NCBI RefSeq assembly: GCF_017848645.1
Contig: NZ_JAFEIF010000027.1
Location: 57,160 to 121,159, forward strand
Length of the DNA stretch: 64,000 bases
Direction: 5' to 3'
Origin: Limnohabitans sp.
Lineage (GTDB): Bacteria > Pseudomonadota > Gammaproteobacteria > Burkholderiales > Burkholderiaceae_C
In this document: one piece after another, positions 8,452-18,151 of the stretch
Layout of the letters: every line of letters starts with the position of its first letter
How positions within the stretch are numbered: position 1 is the stretch's first letter
Program-made: the position numbers and the translations under genes
The notes under the pieces: model-generated
Databases searched by the model: none
What the model saw: the letters and a program-made list of their open reading frames with translations, nothing else
Told to the model about the DNA's origin: nothing

Positions 8452-9336
8452 TTATTTCTGGGTGCCGAACAACCCGGCAGGCTTGATCAGGAGAACAATG
8501 GTCATGATGATGAAAATCACCGTGCTGGAGGCTTCGGGGTAGAACACCTTGGTCAGGCCTTCGATCAGGCCCAAGCCAAAACCGGTGAGGATCGCACCCA
8601 TGATGGAGCCCATGCCGCCGATCACAACCACCGCAAACACCACAATGATGATGTCAGCGCCCATGGTGGGGTTGACCTGGTAAATGGGCGCGGCCATCAC
8701 ACCCGCAAAAGCAGCCAAGCCCACGCCGAAGCCATAGGTCAATGTGATCATGCGCGGGACGTTGATGCCAAACGCCTGCACCAGGCTGGGGTTTTCAGTG
8801 GCGGCGCGCAGATAAGCGCCCAGCTTGGTCCGTTCGATCACGTACCAGGTGGTGAAGCACACCACCAGCGAAGCCACGATGACCCAGGCGCGGTACTTGG
8901 GCAGGAACATGAAGCCGGTGTTGTAAGCACCCTTGAAGACTTCGGGCACCGGATAAGGCATGCCCGAAGAGCCGAATTCGTGTCGGAACAAACCCTGAAT
9001 GATCAAAGCCAGACCGAAGGTGAGCAGCAGGCCATACAGGTGGTCCAGCTTGTACAGCTGCTTGAGCATGGTGCGCTCAATCAGCATGCCGGTGGCACCC
9101 ACCAAAATGGGCGTCACGATGAGCGACACCCAGTAGTTGATACCCAACTTGGTGAGCGACAGGTAGGCCACGAAGGCGCCCAGCATGTACTGGGCGCCGT
9201 GGGTGAAGTTGATGATGTTCAGCAAGCCGAAAATCACGGCCAGGCCCAGCGAGAGCAATGCGTAAAAAGAGCCGTTGATCAGCCCGATCAGCAATTGCCC
9301 AAACAGGGCTTGCGATGGTATGCCAAAGATTTCCAT
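8452..9336 (-). CDS. livH: branched-chain amino acid-type ABC transporter permease LivH
   Basis: 294-residue inner-membrane permease. It starts MEIFGIPSQALFGQLLIGLINGSF and has the LivH-typical GLLNIINFTHGAQYMLGAF stretch and the GGMGSIMGAILTGFGLG loop. It lies 35 bases downstream of the binding protein gene and 4 bases upstream of livM. Confidence 0.9.
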   Translation of the reverse strand: MEIFGIPSQALFGQLLIGLINGSFYALLSLGLAVIFGLLNIINFTHGAQYMLGAFVAYLSLTKLGINYWVSLIVTPILVGATGMLIERTMLKQLYKLDHLYGLLLTFGLALIIQGLFRHEFGSSGMPYPVPEVFKGAYNTGFMFLPKYRAWVIVASLVVCFTTWYVIERTKLGAYLRAATENPSLVQAFGINVPRMITLTYGFGVGLAAFAGVMAAPIYQVNPTMGADIIIVVFAVVVIGGMGSIMGAILTGFGLGLIEGLTKVFYPEASSTVIFIIMTIVLLIKPAGLFGTQK

Positions 9337-9371
9337 GGTGATGTATCGACTTGCTTGAACAAAGGGTTAAA

Positions 9372-10586
9372 TTACTTCTTGACCAGCGGGCAATCGCTCT
9401 CGGCCAAGGGACGGAATGCCTCGTTAGCAGGGATCGTGGCGATCAGCTTGTAGTAGTCGTATGGGCCCTTGGATTCGGCAGGTTTTTTGACTTCGAACAG
9501 GTAGGCCGGGTGGATCTTGCGGCCGTCAGCACGCACGGTGCCTTTGCCAAACAAAGGATCGTCTGTGGGCAGCTCTTTCATCTTGGCGGCGACTTTGGTG
9601 CCGTCATCGGTCTTGGCTGCGTCCACGGCCTTCAGGTAGTGGATCACGCTCGAATAAACGCCCGCTTGCACCATGGATGGGTGCTTGCCGCCCTGGGCTG
9701 CTGCAAAACGCTTGGTGAAAGCGCGGGTGTTGTCGTTTAGGTCCCAATAGAAGGTTTCGGTCAACTTGAGGCCTTGCGCGATGTTCAGACCCAGCGAGTG
9801 GACGTCGGGCAAGAACACCAGCAAACCTGCCAGGTTCTGACCGCCCTTGGTGATGCCGAACTCGGCAGCTTGCTTGATCGAGTTGGTGGTGTCACCGCCT
9901 GCGTTGGCCAGACCAATGATCTTGGCTTTTGAAGCTTGCGCTTGCAGCAAGAAAGAGGAGAAGTCTTGTGTTGGGAAAGGTGTGCGCACTTTGCCCACCA
10001 CTTTGCCGCCGTTTTTCACCACCACAGCTTCGGTGTCGCGCTCCAGCGCTTGGCCGAAAGCGTAGTCAGCAGTCAGGAAGAACCAGGTGTCGCCACCGCT
10101 TTTGACAATCGCTTTGCCGGTGCCGTTGGCCAGCATCCAGGTGTCATAAGCCCAGTGGATGGTGTTGGCATTGCAGGCCTTGCCGCTCAGGTCGGCCGTG
10201 GCCGAGCCGGAGTTGACATGCAGTTTGCCCTTGTCAGCCGACAGTTTGGCAATGGCCAAGCCCACAGACGATGTGGGCACATCGGCGATCATGTCAACCT
10301 TGTCGGTGTCGTACCACTGACGCGCCACGTTGGAGCCCACATCGGGTTTGTTCTGGTGGTCGGCACTGACGATTTCCACCTTGAGTTTGCTGCCCGAGGC
10401 CTTGATGTAATCCTCCACAGCCATGCGGGCTGCGGTGACCGAGCCGGGGCCGGTGATGTCCGAGTACAGGCCCGACATGTCGTTGAGCACACCGATCTTG
10501 ACGATGCCGTCAGAGATCTGGGCTTGGGCTGAACCTGCAAAGGCACAGGCGGCCAAGGCAGCGAGGGAAAGAAGTTTGCGTTTCAT
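9372..10586 (-). CDS. Liv-type ABC transporter substrate-binding protein
   Basis: 404-residue periplasmic binding protein (type 1 fold). The start at 10586 (MKRKLLSLAALAACAFAGSAQA) was preferred over an upstream in-frame start because it follows a GGAG ribosome-binding site at good spacing and opens directly with a signal peptide. The mature part begins ISDGIVKIGVLNDMSG, typical of this family. Gene order is ATPase, ATPase, binding protein, permease, permease. Ligand class is not determined by sequence alone. Confidence 0.9.
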   Translation of the reverse strand: MKRKLLSLAALAACAFAGSAQAQISDGIVKIGVLNDMSGLYSDITGPGSVTAARMAVEDYIKASGSKLKVEIVSADHQNKPDVGSNVARQWYDTDKVDMIADVPTSSVGLAIAKLSADKGKLHVNSGSATADLSGKACNANTIHWAYDTWMLANGTGKAIVKSGGDTWFFLTADYAFGQALERDTEAVVVKNGGKVVGKVRTPFPTQDFSSFLLQAQASKAKIIGLANAGGDTTNSIKQAAEFGITKGGQNLAGLLVFLPDVHSLGLNIAQGLKLTETFYWDLNDNTRAFTKRFAAAQGGKHPSMVQAGVYSSVIHYLKAVDAAKTDDGTKVAAKMKELPTDDPLFGKGTVRADGRKIHPAYLFEVKKPAESKGPYDYYKLIATIPANEAFRPLAESDCPLVKK

Positions 10587-10611
10587 CGTGTTGTCTCCAG
10601 TTAGAAAAAAA

Positions 10612-11322
10612 TCACACACCCAGGTACTCGTTCAACATGCCCATCTTGGAGGACAGCTCTTGTGCGCTGAAGCTCTCCACCATCTGACCATGTTCCATCA
10701 CATAAAACCGGTCTGCCAGGGGCGCGGCAAACCGGAAGTTCTGCTCCACCATGATGATCGTGAAGCCCTTGGCTTTCAGGGCTGTGATCATGCGCGCCAG
10801 CGCTTGCACGATCACGGGGGCCAGGCCTTCAGAAATTTCGTCGAGCAACAAAAAGCGCGCCCCTGTGCGCAGGATGCGGCCCACAGCCAGCATCTGCTGC
10901 TCGCCACCCGACAGGCGCGTGCCGGGGCTGTTACGCCGCTCCAGCAGGTTGGGGAACATGTCGTAAATTTCTTCGACCGACATGCCGTTGGGTGCAATGA
11001 CAGGCGGCAGCAGCAGGTTTTCTTCGCAGGTCAGGGCCGAGAAAATGCCACGCTCTTCGGGGCAATACCCAATGCCCAGCTTGGCAATCTGGTGCGGCGC
11101 CCAGTTCACGGTTTCCTGGCCCTTGATGGTGATGGAGCCGGTGCGGCGGCCCACCAGGCCCAAAATGGATTTGACAGTGGTGGTGCGGCCTGCGCCATTG
11201 CGACCCAGCAAGGTGACCACCTCGCCTTCGTTCACGGTCATGTCCACCCCGTGCAGGATGTGCGACTCGCCGTACCAGGACTGCAGGTTGCTGATGCGCA
11301 AGAATTCTTTGGACTCAGCCAT
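10612..11322 (-). CDS. livF: Liv-type ABC transporter ATP-binding protein LivF
   Basis: 236-residue ATPase starting MAESKEFLRISNLQSWYG. Walker A reads GRNGAGRTT, with Arg in place of the usual Lys; the signature LSGGEQQMLAVGRIL and Walker B FLLLDEISEGLAP are present. The start at 11322 overlaps the end of livG by 8 bases; a longer open frame to 11412 lies wholly within livG and was rejected. The Lys-to-Arg change in the P-loop is unusual and deserves a check of the base call. Confidence 0.9.
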   Translation of the reverse strand: MAESKEFLRISNLQSWYGESHILHGVDMTVNEGEVVTLLGRNGAGRTTTVKSILGLVGRRTGSITIKGQETVNWAPHQIAKLGIGYCPEERGIFSALTCEENLLLPPVIAPNGMSVEEIYDMFPNLLERRNSPGTRLSGGEQQMLAVGRILRTGARFLLLDEISEGLAPVIVQALARMITALKAKGFTIIMVEQNFRFAAPLADRFYVMEHGQMVESFSAQELSSKMGMLNEYLGV

Positions 11323-12091
11323 GGGCCCCCTCCAGTTGGTTATCGGTCGTGCCCATGTAGGCTTCAAGCACTTGAGGGTTTTGCGACACCACGGCGTAAG
11401 GTCCTTCTGCAATCACTTGTCCACGTTGCAAGACACTGATGGTGTCTGCGATTTTGGACACCACATTCATGTTGTGCTCCACCATCAAGATGGTGCGGTT
11501 GGCTCCCACTTTCTTGATCAGCTGCGTCACGCGGTCCACGTCTTCGTGGCCCATGCCCTGTGTGGGTTCGTCCAGCAGCATCAGCTCGGGGTCCATCGCC
11601 AGTGTGGTGGCGATTTCCAAGGCGCGCTTGCGGCCATAAGGCAACTCCACCGCCGTCAGGTCGGCCATGTTGCCCAAGTCAACTTGGTCGAGCAAAGCCA
11701 TGGCCTTGTCGTTGAGTTGGTTCAGGCTGCGCTCAGATCGCCAAAAGTGCATCGAGGTGCCCGTGGCGCGTTGCAAACCAATGCGCACGTTCTCCATCAC
11801 CGTGAGGTTGGGGAAAGTTGCCGAAATCTGGAAAGACCGCACAATGCCGCGCCGCGCCACCTGGGAGGGCTTCTCGGGGGTGATGTCGTGACCGTTGAAC
11901 AGAATTTGCCCACGCGTGGGGATCAGGAACTTGGTCAGCAGATTGAAGACTGTGGTCTTGCCTGCACCGTTGGGGCCGATCAGCGCGTGGATATGACCAC
12001 GCTGCACATTCAGGCTCACGCCGTTGACGGCAACGAAGCCTTTGAACTCTTTGACGAGCTCTCGGGTTTCAAGAATGAAATGGCTGGACAT
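11315..12091 (-). CDS. livG: Liv-type ABC transporter ATP-binding protein LivG
   Basis: 258-residue ATPase with canonical Walker A GPNGAGKTT, a LivG-typical GIVRSFQISATFPNLTV Q-loop region and Walker B MLLLDEPTQGM. The usual LSGG signature reads LPYGRKRALEIA, as is common in LivG proteins. It is the first gene of the liv operon, so the operon promoter should lie in 12092-12415. Confidence 0.9.
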   Translation of the reverse strand: MSSHFILETRELVKEFKGFVAVNGVSLNVQRGHIHALIGPNGAGKTTVFNLLTKFLIPTRGQILFNGHDITPEKPSQVARRGIVRSFQISATFPNLTVMENVRIGLQRATGTSMHFWRSERSLNQLNDKAMALLDQVDLGNMADLTAVELPYGRKRALEIATTLAMDPELMLLDEPTQGMGHEDVDRVTQLIKKVGANRTILMVEHNMNVVSKIADTISVLQRGQVIAEGPYAVVSQNPQVLEAYMGTTDNQLEGAHG

Positions 12092-12415
12092 CTGGAGGGC
12101 TCTGGTTCATTGTTCGGCGGGTAAAAATTCTCAGCTTGTTGATTGTGCTGGGCTCTTGTCAGTTTTGCGTCATGGTTATCCCCGGGGGTGTCTCGTAAGT
12201 GTCTGGATTGCAGAGCGCCAAAGTTGTGAAAATACATTTTGATGACATATTGCTCTCCGGATATGGGCTGTTTTTCGCACGTTGGCTTGCGCCAACGCAG
12301 TTGCCTATGTTTGCAGTTTGATCCTGAACGCGTAAGCGGGTTTTCACCGGTGTATTACTACGCATAGGTCGCGGCGTCAGGCTGCAGCACGAAAGCTGTA
12401 GCCCGACGGTTTGCC
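12092..12415. other. intergenic region between livG and the 3HB-oligomer hydrolase
   Basis: No convincing reading frame. It should hold the liv promoter (reading minus) and the terminator of the 3HB operon. Visible structure: a 7-base perfect inverted repeat CGTTGGC / GCCAACG at 12280-12297 with a TTGC loop, and the hairpin at 12375-12408 listed separately. No clear -35/-10 pair could be assigned. Confidence 0.5.
12375..12408 (-). terminator. hairpin downstream of the 3HB operon
   Basis: The arms CGTCAGGCTGCAGC and GCTGTAGCCCGACG pair except for two positions (one can be a wobble pair), with a short ACGAAA loop. It lies 8 bases after the end of the oligomer hydrolase gene (minus strand). It lacks a clear T-tract, so intrinsic termination is uncertain. 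Confidence 0.4.
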
Positions 12416-14614
12416 TCAGTTCGGCACTTCGATCACGTGTGACGCGCTGATGCCGATGACATCGCTGGACACAGGAGTCGAAGCAAATGACGGAAGGTGC
12501 GCTGCAGTGATCGCTGGCGCAGCACCAGGTGTGCCCCCGCGTGGCGTAGTGCGCACCACTTGGCTGGGAGGCAGCGCGGTGCCATTCTTGAGCTTGGCGT
12601 ACATCGCGTCCATGGCAAGATTGAAGTAGCCGTGCAGGGGGACGAAGCGGGTATCAAAGCCTGAGAATGGCAAGAAGGTGTCGAAGTGCTGCGCGTTAGT
12701 CACCTCGATGTAACGGAGCTGGCTACCAGTTCCCTCAACGCTTCGGTTGAACGCGGCATAGGCTCGGGCAGCGTGGTTAACAGGCACCAACGCGTCGTTG
12801 CGTCCGGCGACGATCAGCGTCGGTTTGTTCTGAAGGTTGCCGTTGAGCAAAACCTCGCGCATACCTGTGCGGACTGCCTGGCTTTGAGCCAAGGTCGGGC
12901 TGCTGGTCGTCGTGAGGTCGGTGTTTTTTACGGGATCCTTGCCGGTCACCAGGGCACGCTGGCAAAGCGCCGCATCCAATGAGAAATCGGCCATTCCGCT
13001 CGACGGAGAAACTCCGAACGCCCAAGACTTAGCCCCGCCCACCGATGTGTTGTAGACCACGCTTGCAGGCGCACCGTTAACCGTGCCATTGCCACCTGCA
13101 AAGCTCTGCGCCTTGACGGTCGGGTTCACAGGCACAACGGAGCCTGTCCCGTCCACCTGAGCTGCGCTCATGCCGCACAGGTTGTCGATGACCGAGAATC
13201 GTCCAAAGGCGTTTGTGTACATCATGCTGATGATGGCCGCGTTGCCCAGTCCATAGTGGGCGTTGTGCATGGTGTCGTGGTCCGCCGAAAACCCGCTGTC
13301 TCGAAGCTTCCGTAACGCGTCCGCCGCCTGCTCCGAAGTTGTAGTGCCACTGACCAGGCCTTTGGCTGCAAGCGCTGCGCAGCGGTTGCTCGCGCGCGCG
13401 TTCATGCCGGTCAAGGTCATATAGTTGTAGATCGTCGATTCGGCCATAGCGGCAGTGGGTGCCAGTGCCGCACAGGGCTGGTAAAGGTTGGCAATAGTGA
13501 AGATGTCGATCAGCGGAAGTCCCTTGACAGGAATGTCCGAGCCCCCGAACTGCACGCCATACCCGGTGGTTCGAGACGGTTGAGCACTCGGCTCGGAGGC
13601 CACCACCCCATCGATCAAACCTGCAGTGTCGAGTTCGGCGGCCCGCAATACTGCTGCGCCACCGTTGGAGACGGAGCCTGCAATTACCAGTGTGTTGCCA
13701 GCGTCAAACCGCACTGCCTTGCCTGTGCCACCCGGGACGGTGGACGCATATTGCTCATTCAGTACGTACAAGGCGTAGCGGATGGAAGTCAGCGTGTCGC
13801 TGCCCCAGTCCTTTTCGGGGTTCATCTGCGAGTGCGCGTGCTTGAGGGCAAGTCGGTTCGGAAACGCTGTGTTGAACAATGACCGAGCGCTGTCGCTCAA
13901 ACTGGCAGCGAAGAAGGACAAGGCACCAGCTGCTGATCGGGTCGCACGAGTACCGTCTATCTTGTTGACAGTGTCATCGCTGGGGTCATACAGGCCTACG
14001 CCCTTGCCGGCGTCGGTCAGTGCCACAGCGCAGCCACGCTTGAGTCCCCACTCGCCCGCGCTGCCAACCGAGCCATATACACCTCGCGAACCTGAGGATG
14101 GACCGGCCACAATGCAAGGGTTCTTGACATCAAAACTGTCAGGGATTTGGACAGCGATCACGACCTGCTTGTTGCCACTTCCGTCGTCCAGCGATGCAAT
14201 GAACTCCTTACCAGGAATCATGCCTTCACCGAGTGTGTTTGCGCCGTTCTGGTCGATGTTGGGTCCGTACAAACGGCCATAACCGCCATTGGCGCTTGGA
14301 TCAAGAATGGCGCGGTAGTTGGCGTGTATGGCGTTGCGTCGCAGCTCCAGAGCAGTTGGCTTCAGAGGATCGGCATAACTTGGCGCAGTAGCAGTACCAA
14401 GGCCAGTTTTGCCTAGGCCAGCGGTCAGCAAGTCCTGCGAATCTGTGCTGTTGCCAGCACCAGGCGTCGTTGCCGTGTAGGCCATGACACTGTGTTGAGT
14501 CAGTTGTTTCGGCAGCGTATTGACAGTCACGCCGCTCCCACCGTCTCCGCCGCCACAGGCGGCCAACAGCAGGGGAACGGCCCCCGCCATCATCGTTTTG
14601 TGTTGTTTTTTCAT
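12416..14614 (-). CDS. D-(-)-3-hydroxybutyrate oligomer hydrolase (lipoprotein)
   Basis: 732-residue protein. The start at 14614 was chosen because AGGAG lies just upstream and it opens with a signal peptide ending in the lipobox LLAAC (Cys20) followed by a Gly-rich tether, so it is probably an outer-membrane or periplasmic lipoprotein. Family-typical blocks are GPSSGSRGVYG and the lipase-like SVSNGG (nucleophile Ser) near residue 315, and GLGNAAIISMMYTNAFG. This family (EC 3.1.1.22) cleaves water-soluble 3-hydroxybutyrate oligomers to monomers. It lies 62 bases after the 3-hydroxybutyrate dehydrogenase gene in the same direction. The fit to the pathway is strong; export is inferred from the lipobox. 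Confidence 0.85.
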   Translation of the reverse strand: MKKQHKTMMAGAVPLLLAACGGGDGGSGVTVNTLPKQLTQHSVMAYTATTPGAGNSTDSQDLLTAGLGKTGLGTATAPSYADPLKPTALELRRNAIHANYRAILDPSANGGYGRLYGPNIDQNGANTLGEGMIPGKEFIASLDDGSGNKQVVIAVQIPDSFDVKNPCIVAGPSSGSRGVYGSVGSAGEWGLKRGCAVALTDAGKGVGLYDPSDDTVNKIDGTRATRSAAGALSFFAASLSDSARSLFNTAFPNRLALKHAHSQMNPEKDWGSDTLTSIRYALYVLNEQYASTVPGGTGKAVRFDAGNTLVIAGSVSNGGAAVLRAAELDTAGLIDGVVASEPSAQPSRTTGYGVQFGGSDIPVKGLPLIDIFTIANLYQPCAALAPTAAMAESTIYNYMTLTGMNARASNRCAALAAKGLVSGTTTSEQAADALRKLRDSGFSADHDTMHNAHYGLGNAAIISMMYTNAFGRFSVIDNLCGMSAAQVDGTGSVVPVNPTVKAQSFAGGNGTVNGAPASVVYNTSVGGAKSWAFGVSPSSGMADFSLDAALCQRALVTGKDPVKNTDLTTTSSPTLAQSQAVRTGMREVLLNGNLQNKPTLIVAGRNDALVPVNHAARAYAAFNRSVEGTGSQLRYIEVTNAQHFDTFLPFSGFDTRFVPLHGYFNLAMDAMYAKLKNGTALPPSQVVRTTPRGGTPGAAPAITAAHLPSFASTPVSSDVIGISASHVIEVPN

Positions 14615-14676
14615 TTCACTTGTCTCCTCTGTTGTATGCCCATCAGGGCGGGTAGAAAGGTCGTAAAAAAAGGGGA

Positions 14677-15462
14677 TTACTGCGCCGTCCAACCACCATC
14701 AACCGGCAGGGACACACCCGTGATGCCTGCGGCCGCATCGCTGCACAAAAACACCGCCACATCACCGATGCGCCCGGGTGGCAGCAGTGTTTGGTTAGGC
14801 TGCTTTTCACGCAGCAAATCACGGATGGCCGCATCGCGGTTGCCACCCAGCGCCTGCGCCCGTGCCTCAATTTGGGGCGCGATGATGGGGGTGTCGGTCC
14901 AGCCCGGGCAGATGCAGTTGACGGTGATGCCATCGGTGGCGGTCTCCAGTGCCACGCCTTTGGACAGACCCACCAGGCCGTGCTTGGCCGCCAAGTAAGC
15001 CGTTTTGTTGACCGAGGCCACCAGCCCGTGCACCGAGGCGATGTTGGCGATGCGGCCCCAGCCTTGCGCACGCATGGCGGGCACGGCCGAGCGCATGGTC
15101 ATGAACGCCGCGCTCAGATTGATGGCCAAAATCGCGTCCCAGCGTTCGGTCGGAAAGTCTTGCACCGGGCAGGTGTGTTGAATGCCCGCGTTGTTGACCA
15201 GGATATCCGGCGTGCGCAAGGCCTTGGCCGCTTGCGCCCACAGCGCACTGGCCGCTTGCGGGTCGCGCAGGTCGGCTGGCACATAAGCGGTTTTTTGTCC
15301 GGTGCGTTGCGCCAGAGCTTGTGCCACCGCCTGACCTTCGGACACGGGTTCGATGCCATGCAGCACCACATCGTGTCCGGCCTCGGCCAGGCGAGTGGCG
15401 ATGGCCAAGCCAATGCCCTGCGTGGCACCGGTGACCAGCGCGCAGTGTGTGGTGCTCATCAC
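14677..15462 (-). CDS. 3-hydroxybutyrate dehydrogenase (short-chain dehydrogenase)
   Basis: 261-residue SDR enzyme with the NAD-binding TGATQGIG at residues 11-18, NNAG near residue 90, and the catalytic Ser (IASVHG) and YLAAKHG Tyr-Lys pair near residues 140-160. The VHGLVAS / KHGLVGL and CPGWTDTPI blocks are typical of BDH1-type 3-hydroxybutyrate dehydrogenases, which oxidise 3-hydroxybutyrate to acetoacetate. The gene overlaps the acyl-CoA synthetase gene by 4 bases and precedes the oligomer hydrolase, fixing its role in 3HB catabolism. Confidence 0.85.
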   Translation of the reverse strand: MMSTTHCALVTGATQGIGLAIATRLAEAGHDVVLHGIEPVSEGQAVAQALAQRTGQKTAYVPADLRDPQAASALWAQAAKALRTPDILVNNAGIQHTCPVQDFPTERWDAILAINLSAAFMTMRSAVPAMRAQGWGRIANIASVHGLVASVNKTAYLAAKHGLVGLSKGVALETATDGITVNCICPGWTDTPIIAPQIEARAQALGGNRDAAIRDLLREKQPNQTLLPPGRIGDVAVFLCSDAAAGITGVSLPVDGGWTAQ

Positions 15463-16988
15463 GTGTTTCCTTTCAGGCTTTGCGCGTCGATGCTGCGCAG
15501 TTCAGTTTTCAGTACCTTGCCGTAGTTGTTTTTGGGCAAGACCTCGACAAAGTGGTAATGCTTGGGGCGCTTGAAGCGTGCCACTTGGCTCAGGCAATGC
15601 GCATCCAGCTCGGCCACGCTCAAGGCTTGCCGGCACACCACAAAGGCCACCACCACCTCGCCCCACTCGGGGTCGGGCCGGCCAATCACCGAGACCTCGG
15701 CCACCTGCGGGTGCGTGAGCAGCGCTTCTTCCACTTCACGCGGGTAGATGTTGGTGCCGCCGCTGATCACCATGTCCTTGGAGCGGTCAAGCAGGCTGAG
15801 GTAGCCATCGGCGTCCAGGCGACCCACATCGCCTGTTTGTAGCCAGCCGTTGCGAATGGTTTTGGCCGTGGCCTCGGGGTCGCGCCAATACCCGGCCATG
15901 ACCAACTCGCTGCGCACACAAATCTCACCCACCTCGCCCACGGGCAGTTCGTTGCCCGCCTCGTCGCAAATCCTCACCTCGACCATGGCCTGCGCGTGGC
16001 CTACAGAGGCCAGGCGTTCGCGCCAGCGCGGGTGGCCGGTGTCCAGCACATCGCCCTTGGGCAAGACGCTGATGGTCATGGGGCATTCGCCTTGGCCGTA
16101 GATCTGCGCAAAGTGCGGCCCAATGACTTGCAGGGCTTCTTCGATGTCGGCCAGGTACATGGGGCCACCGCCATAGACGATGGTGGCCAGGCCCTGCGGG
16201 CGCTCGGGCAAAGTGCGCGCTGCATCCACCAGCCGCCGCACCATGGTGGGCGCTGCAAAAAACGAGGCCTGCTGCCAGTGCGCGGCCAGCGTCAAGGCTT
16301 CATGCGGGTCAAAGCCATCCGAGCGCGGCACCACGTTCAAGCCCGCGTTCAGCACATAGGGCAGGTGGTACATTCCGCCTCCGTGTGAGAGGGGGGCGGG
16401 GTGCAGCATGGTGTCGCCGCGCTGCACCGATTGCACCGAGCCGAAATACGCCTGCGTACAGCCGCGCAACTGGCGTGCGCACAGCACCACGCCTTTGGGC
16501 CTGCCAGTGGTGCCGCTGGTGTAAAACAGCCAAGCCGGGTCGTCGTCTTCACGGGGCTGCAAAGCCAACTGCGGCCCATGGGCTTGTTCCATGAAGGTGT
16601 GGTCAGCCTGCACCTGCGTGGTGACTTTGATCTCGTGCAAGGCCTGCTGCAAGCCACTGGCGCGTTCCTTATCCACCAGCGCCAGACGCGCTTCGCTGTG
16701 CCCGGCAATCCAGGCCGCTTCGCGTTCGTGCAACTTGGCGTTCACCGGTACGGCCACTGCGCCACACCACCAGATGCCCCACATCAGGGGCAGGTACTCG
16801 GGCGCGTTATGCATGAACAGCACCACCCGATCACCGGCCTGCACGCCTTGTGCGCGAAGCCAGTGGGCTGTGCGTGCGGCGCGGCGTGCAAATTCGGCGT
16901 AGTTGCACCAGACCTCGGTGCCATGCGCGATGGCCGCTTGCTGCGGATAACGTTCGGCGCTGCGGGCCAACCAAAGGGCGATGTTCAT
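15459..16988 (-). CDS. AMP-forming acyl-CoA synthetase (class I adenylate-forming)
   Basis: 509-residue ANL-superfamily enzyme. The phosphate-binding YTSGTTGRPKGVV, the later YGQGE block, GYWRDPEAT and TGDVG motifs, and the C-terminal lysine in PKNNYGKVLKTEL are all present. The frame extends upstream to 17249 inside the thiolase gene; the ATG at 16988 gives an ATGA overlap and the normal N-terminus. In this operon the likely substrate is acetoacetate or a short 3-hydroxyacid, linking the dehydrogenase product to the thiolase; that is inference. Confidence 0.85.
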   Translation of the reverse strand: MNIALWLARSAERYPQQAAIAHGTEVWCNYAEFARRAARTAHWLRAQGVQAGDRVVLFMHNAPEYLPLMWGIWWCGAVAVPVNAKLHEREAAWIAGHSEARLALVDKERASGLQQALHEIKVTTQVQADHTFMEQAHGPQLALQPREDDDPAWLFYTSGTTGRPKGVVLCARQLRGCTQAYFGSVQSVQRGDTMLHPAPLSHGGGMYHLPYVLNAGLNVVPRSDGFDPHEALTLAAHWQQASFFAAPTMVRRLVDAARTLPERPQGLATIVYGGGPMYLADIEEALQVIGPHFAQIYGQGECPMTISVLPKGDVLDTGHPRWRERLASVGHAQAMVEVRICDEAGNELPVGEVGEICVRSELVMAGYWRDPEATAKTIRNGWLQTGDVGRLDADGYLSLLDRSKDMVISGGTNIYPREVEEALLTHPQVAEVSVIGRPDPEWGEVVVAFVVCRQALSVAELDAHCLSQVARFKRPKHYHFVEVLPKNNYGKVLKTELRSIDAQSLKGNT

Positions 16989-18151
16989 GACAACCTTTCC
17001 AGCACCGAGCCGCAGGTCACCACGCCAGCACCGCCCATGTTGAGCACAGCGGCCAGCCGGGCATTTGGCAAAGGGGCGCTGCGCCAGCGCCCCAGCAACT
17101 GCCAGGCCGCCATGACATGCATCGACACGCCAGTCGCACCCACTGGGTGGCCTTTGGATTTGAGCCCTCCCGACAGGTTGACCGGCAAACGACCACCGGG
17201 CATGACCCAGCCTTCTTCGAGCGCACGCGCCCCTTGGCCAGGTGCGCACAAGCCAATGGCTTCGTACTGCATCAACTCGGCAATCGTGAAGCAGTCGTGG
17301 GTTTCCAGCAAATCCAGGTCATCCAGCGAGATACCAGCCTTTGCCAATAAACGCTGCCACGCCACACGCGTACCGGCCAACTCGCTCATGTCACGCCGTG
17401 ACAATGGCATCAAGTCGGTCGCCTGTGCGGTCGCTCGCAGACGAACAGCGTTGTCTTGGCGCTGGTGTGCATCGGCAGCGCTCAGCACCACAGCCGCCGC
17501 ACCATCGGACACGGGCGAGCAATCGCTGCGCAATAGACGCCCCACCACTCGGGGGTTTTTGTCGGATTCGGTGGCGCAAAACGCCGCATCCACATTCAGA
17601 TGCAGCTGCGCCAGTGGGTTGTGCAGGCCGTTGACATGGTTTTTGGCGGCAATGCGGGCCATGGCCGGGTGAGGATCTCCGTAGCGGTCGGCATAGGCAT
17701 CGGCCAAGCGTGCAAACATGCCCGCAAATCCGGCGGGCGTGTCGATTTCTTCGGGCACATAACAGGCTTGCAGCAAGGCCTGTCCCACTTCGCGTGTGGG
17801 CAATGCCGACATGACCTCCACCCCGATGGCCAGCACATGGCGGGCTTGACCCGAAGCGATGAGTGCCTGGGCATGGTGAATGGCCGCGCTGCCAGTAGCG
17901 CAGGCGTTTTCCACGCGCACTGCGGGCACCATGTGCAGGCCTGGCAGTAAACCCGCGCTCAGGCCAGCGGTGAATCCTTGCCGAACAAATCCGGGGTTGA
18001 AGTGGCCCACCACCACGGCGTCGATCTCATTGGCGTCAAGGTGCGCATCGCCAATGGCGGTGGTGCTCACCTCGCGCATCAAAGCCTCGACATCCGCTCC
18101 TGGCAGCTTGCCAAATGGGGTGTGCGCGTAACCAATCAGGTCAACCAACAT
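16985..18151 (-). CDS. thiolase-family acyltransferase (SCP-x-like)
   Basis: 388-residue thiolase fold protein. The nucleophilic Cys lies in VENACATGSAAI (about residue 82) and the catalytic His in SKGHPVGATG. The C-terminal Cys block is diverged, as in SCP-x / lipid-transfer-type thiolases rather than classical PhaA. First gene of the minus-strand operon, overlapping the acyl-CoA synthetase by ATGA. It probably cleaves acetoacetyl-CoA to two acetyl-CoA; a longer-chain substrate is possible. The promoter should be within 18152-18303, shared with the divergent LuxR gene. Confidence 0.82.
   Translation of the reverse strand: MLVDLIGYAHTPFGKLPGADVEALMREVSTTAIGDAHLDANEIDAVVVGHFNPGFVRQGFTAGLSAGLLPGLHMVPAVRVENACATGSAAIHHAQALIASGQARHVLAIGVEVMSALPTREVGQALLQACYVPEEIDTPAGFAGMFARLADAYADRYGDPHPAMARIAAKNHVNGLHNPLAQLHLNVDAAFCATESDKNPRVVGRLLRSDCSPVSDGAAAVVLSAADAHQRQDNAVRLRATAQATDLMPLSRRDMSELAGTRVAWQRLLAKAGISLDDLDLLETHDCFTIAELMQYEAIGLCAPGQGARALEEGWVMPGGRLPVNLSGGLKSKGHPVGATGVSMHVMAAWQLLGRWRSAPLPNARLAAVLNMGGAGVVTCGSVLERLS

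Noticed and set aside
12280..12297. CGTTGGC/GCCAACG hairpin upstream of livG as a terminator
   Set aside because: No T-tract follows on either strand and no gene ends close by.
16989..17249. N-terminal extension of the acyl-CoA synthetase
   Set aside because: It is inside the thiolase gene and unlike any ANL enzyme start.
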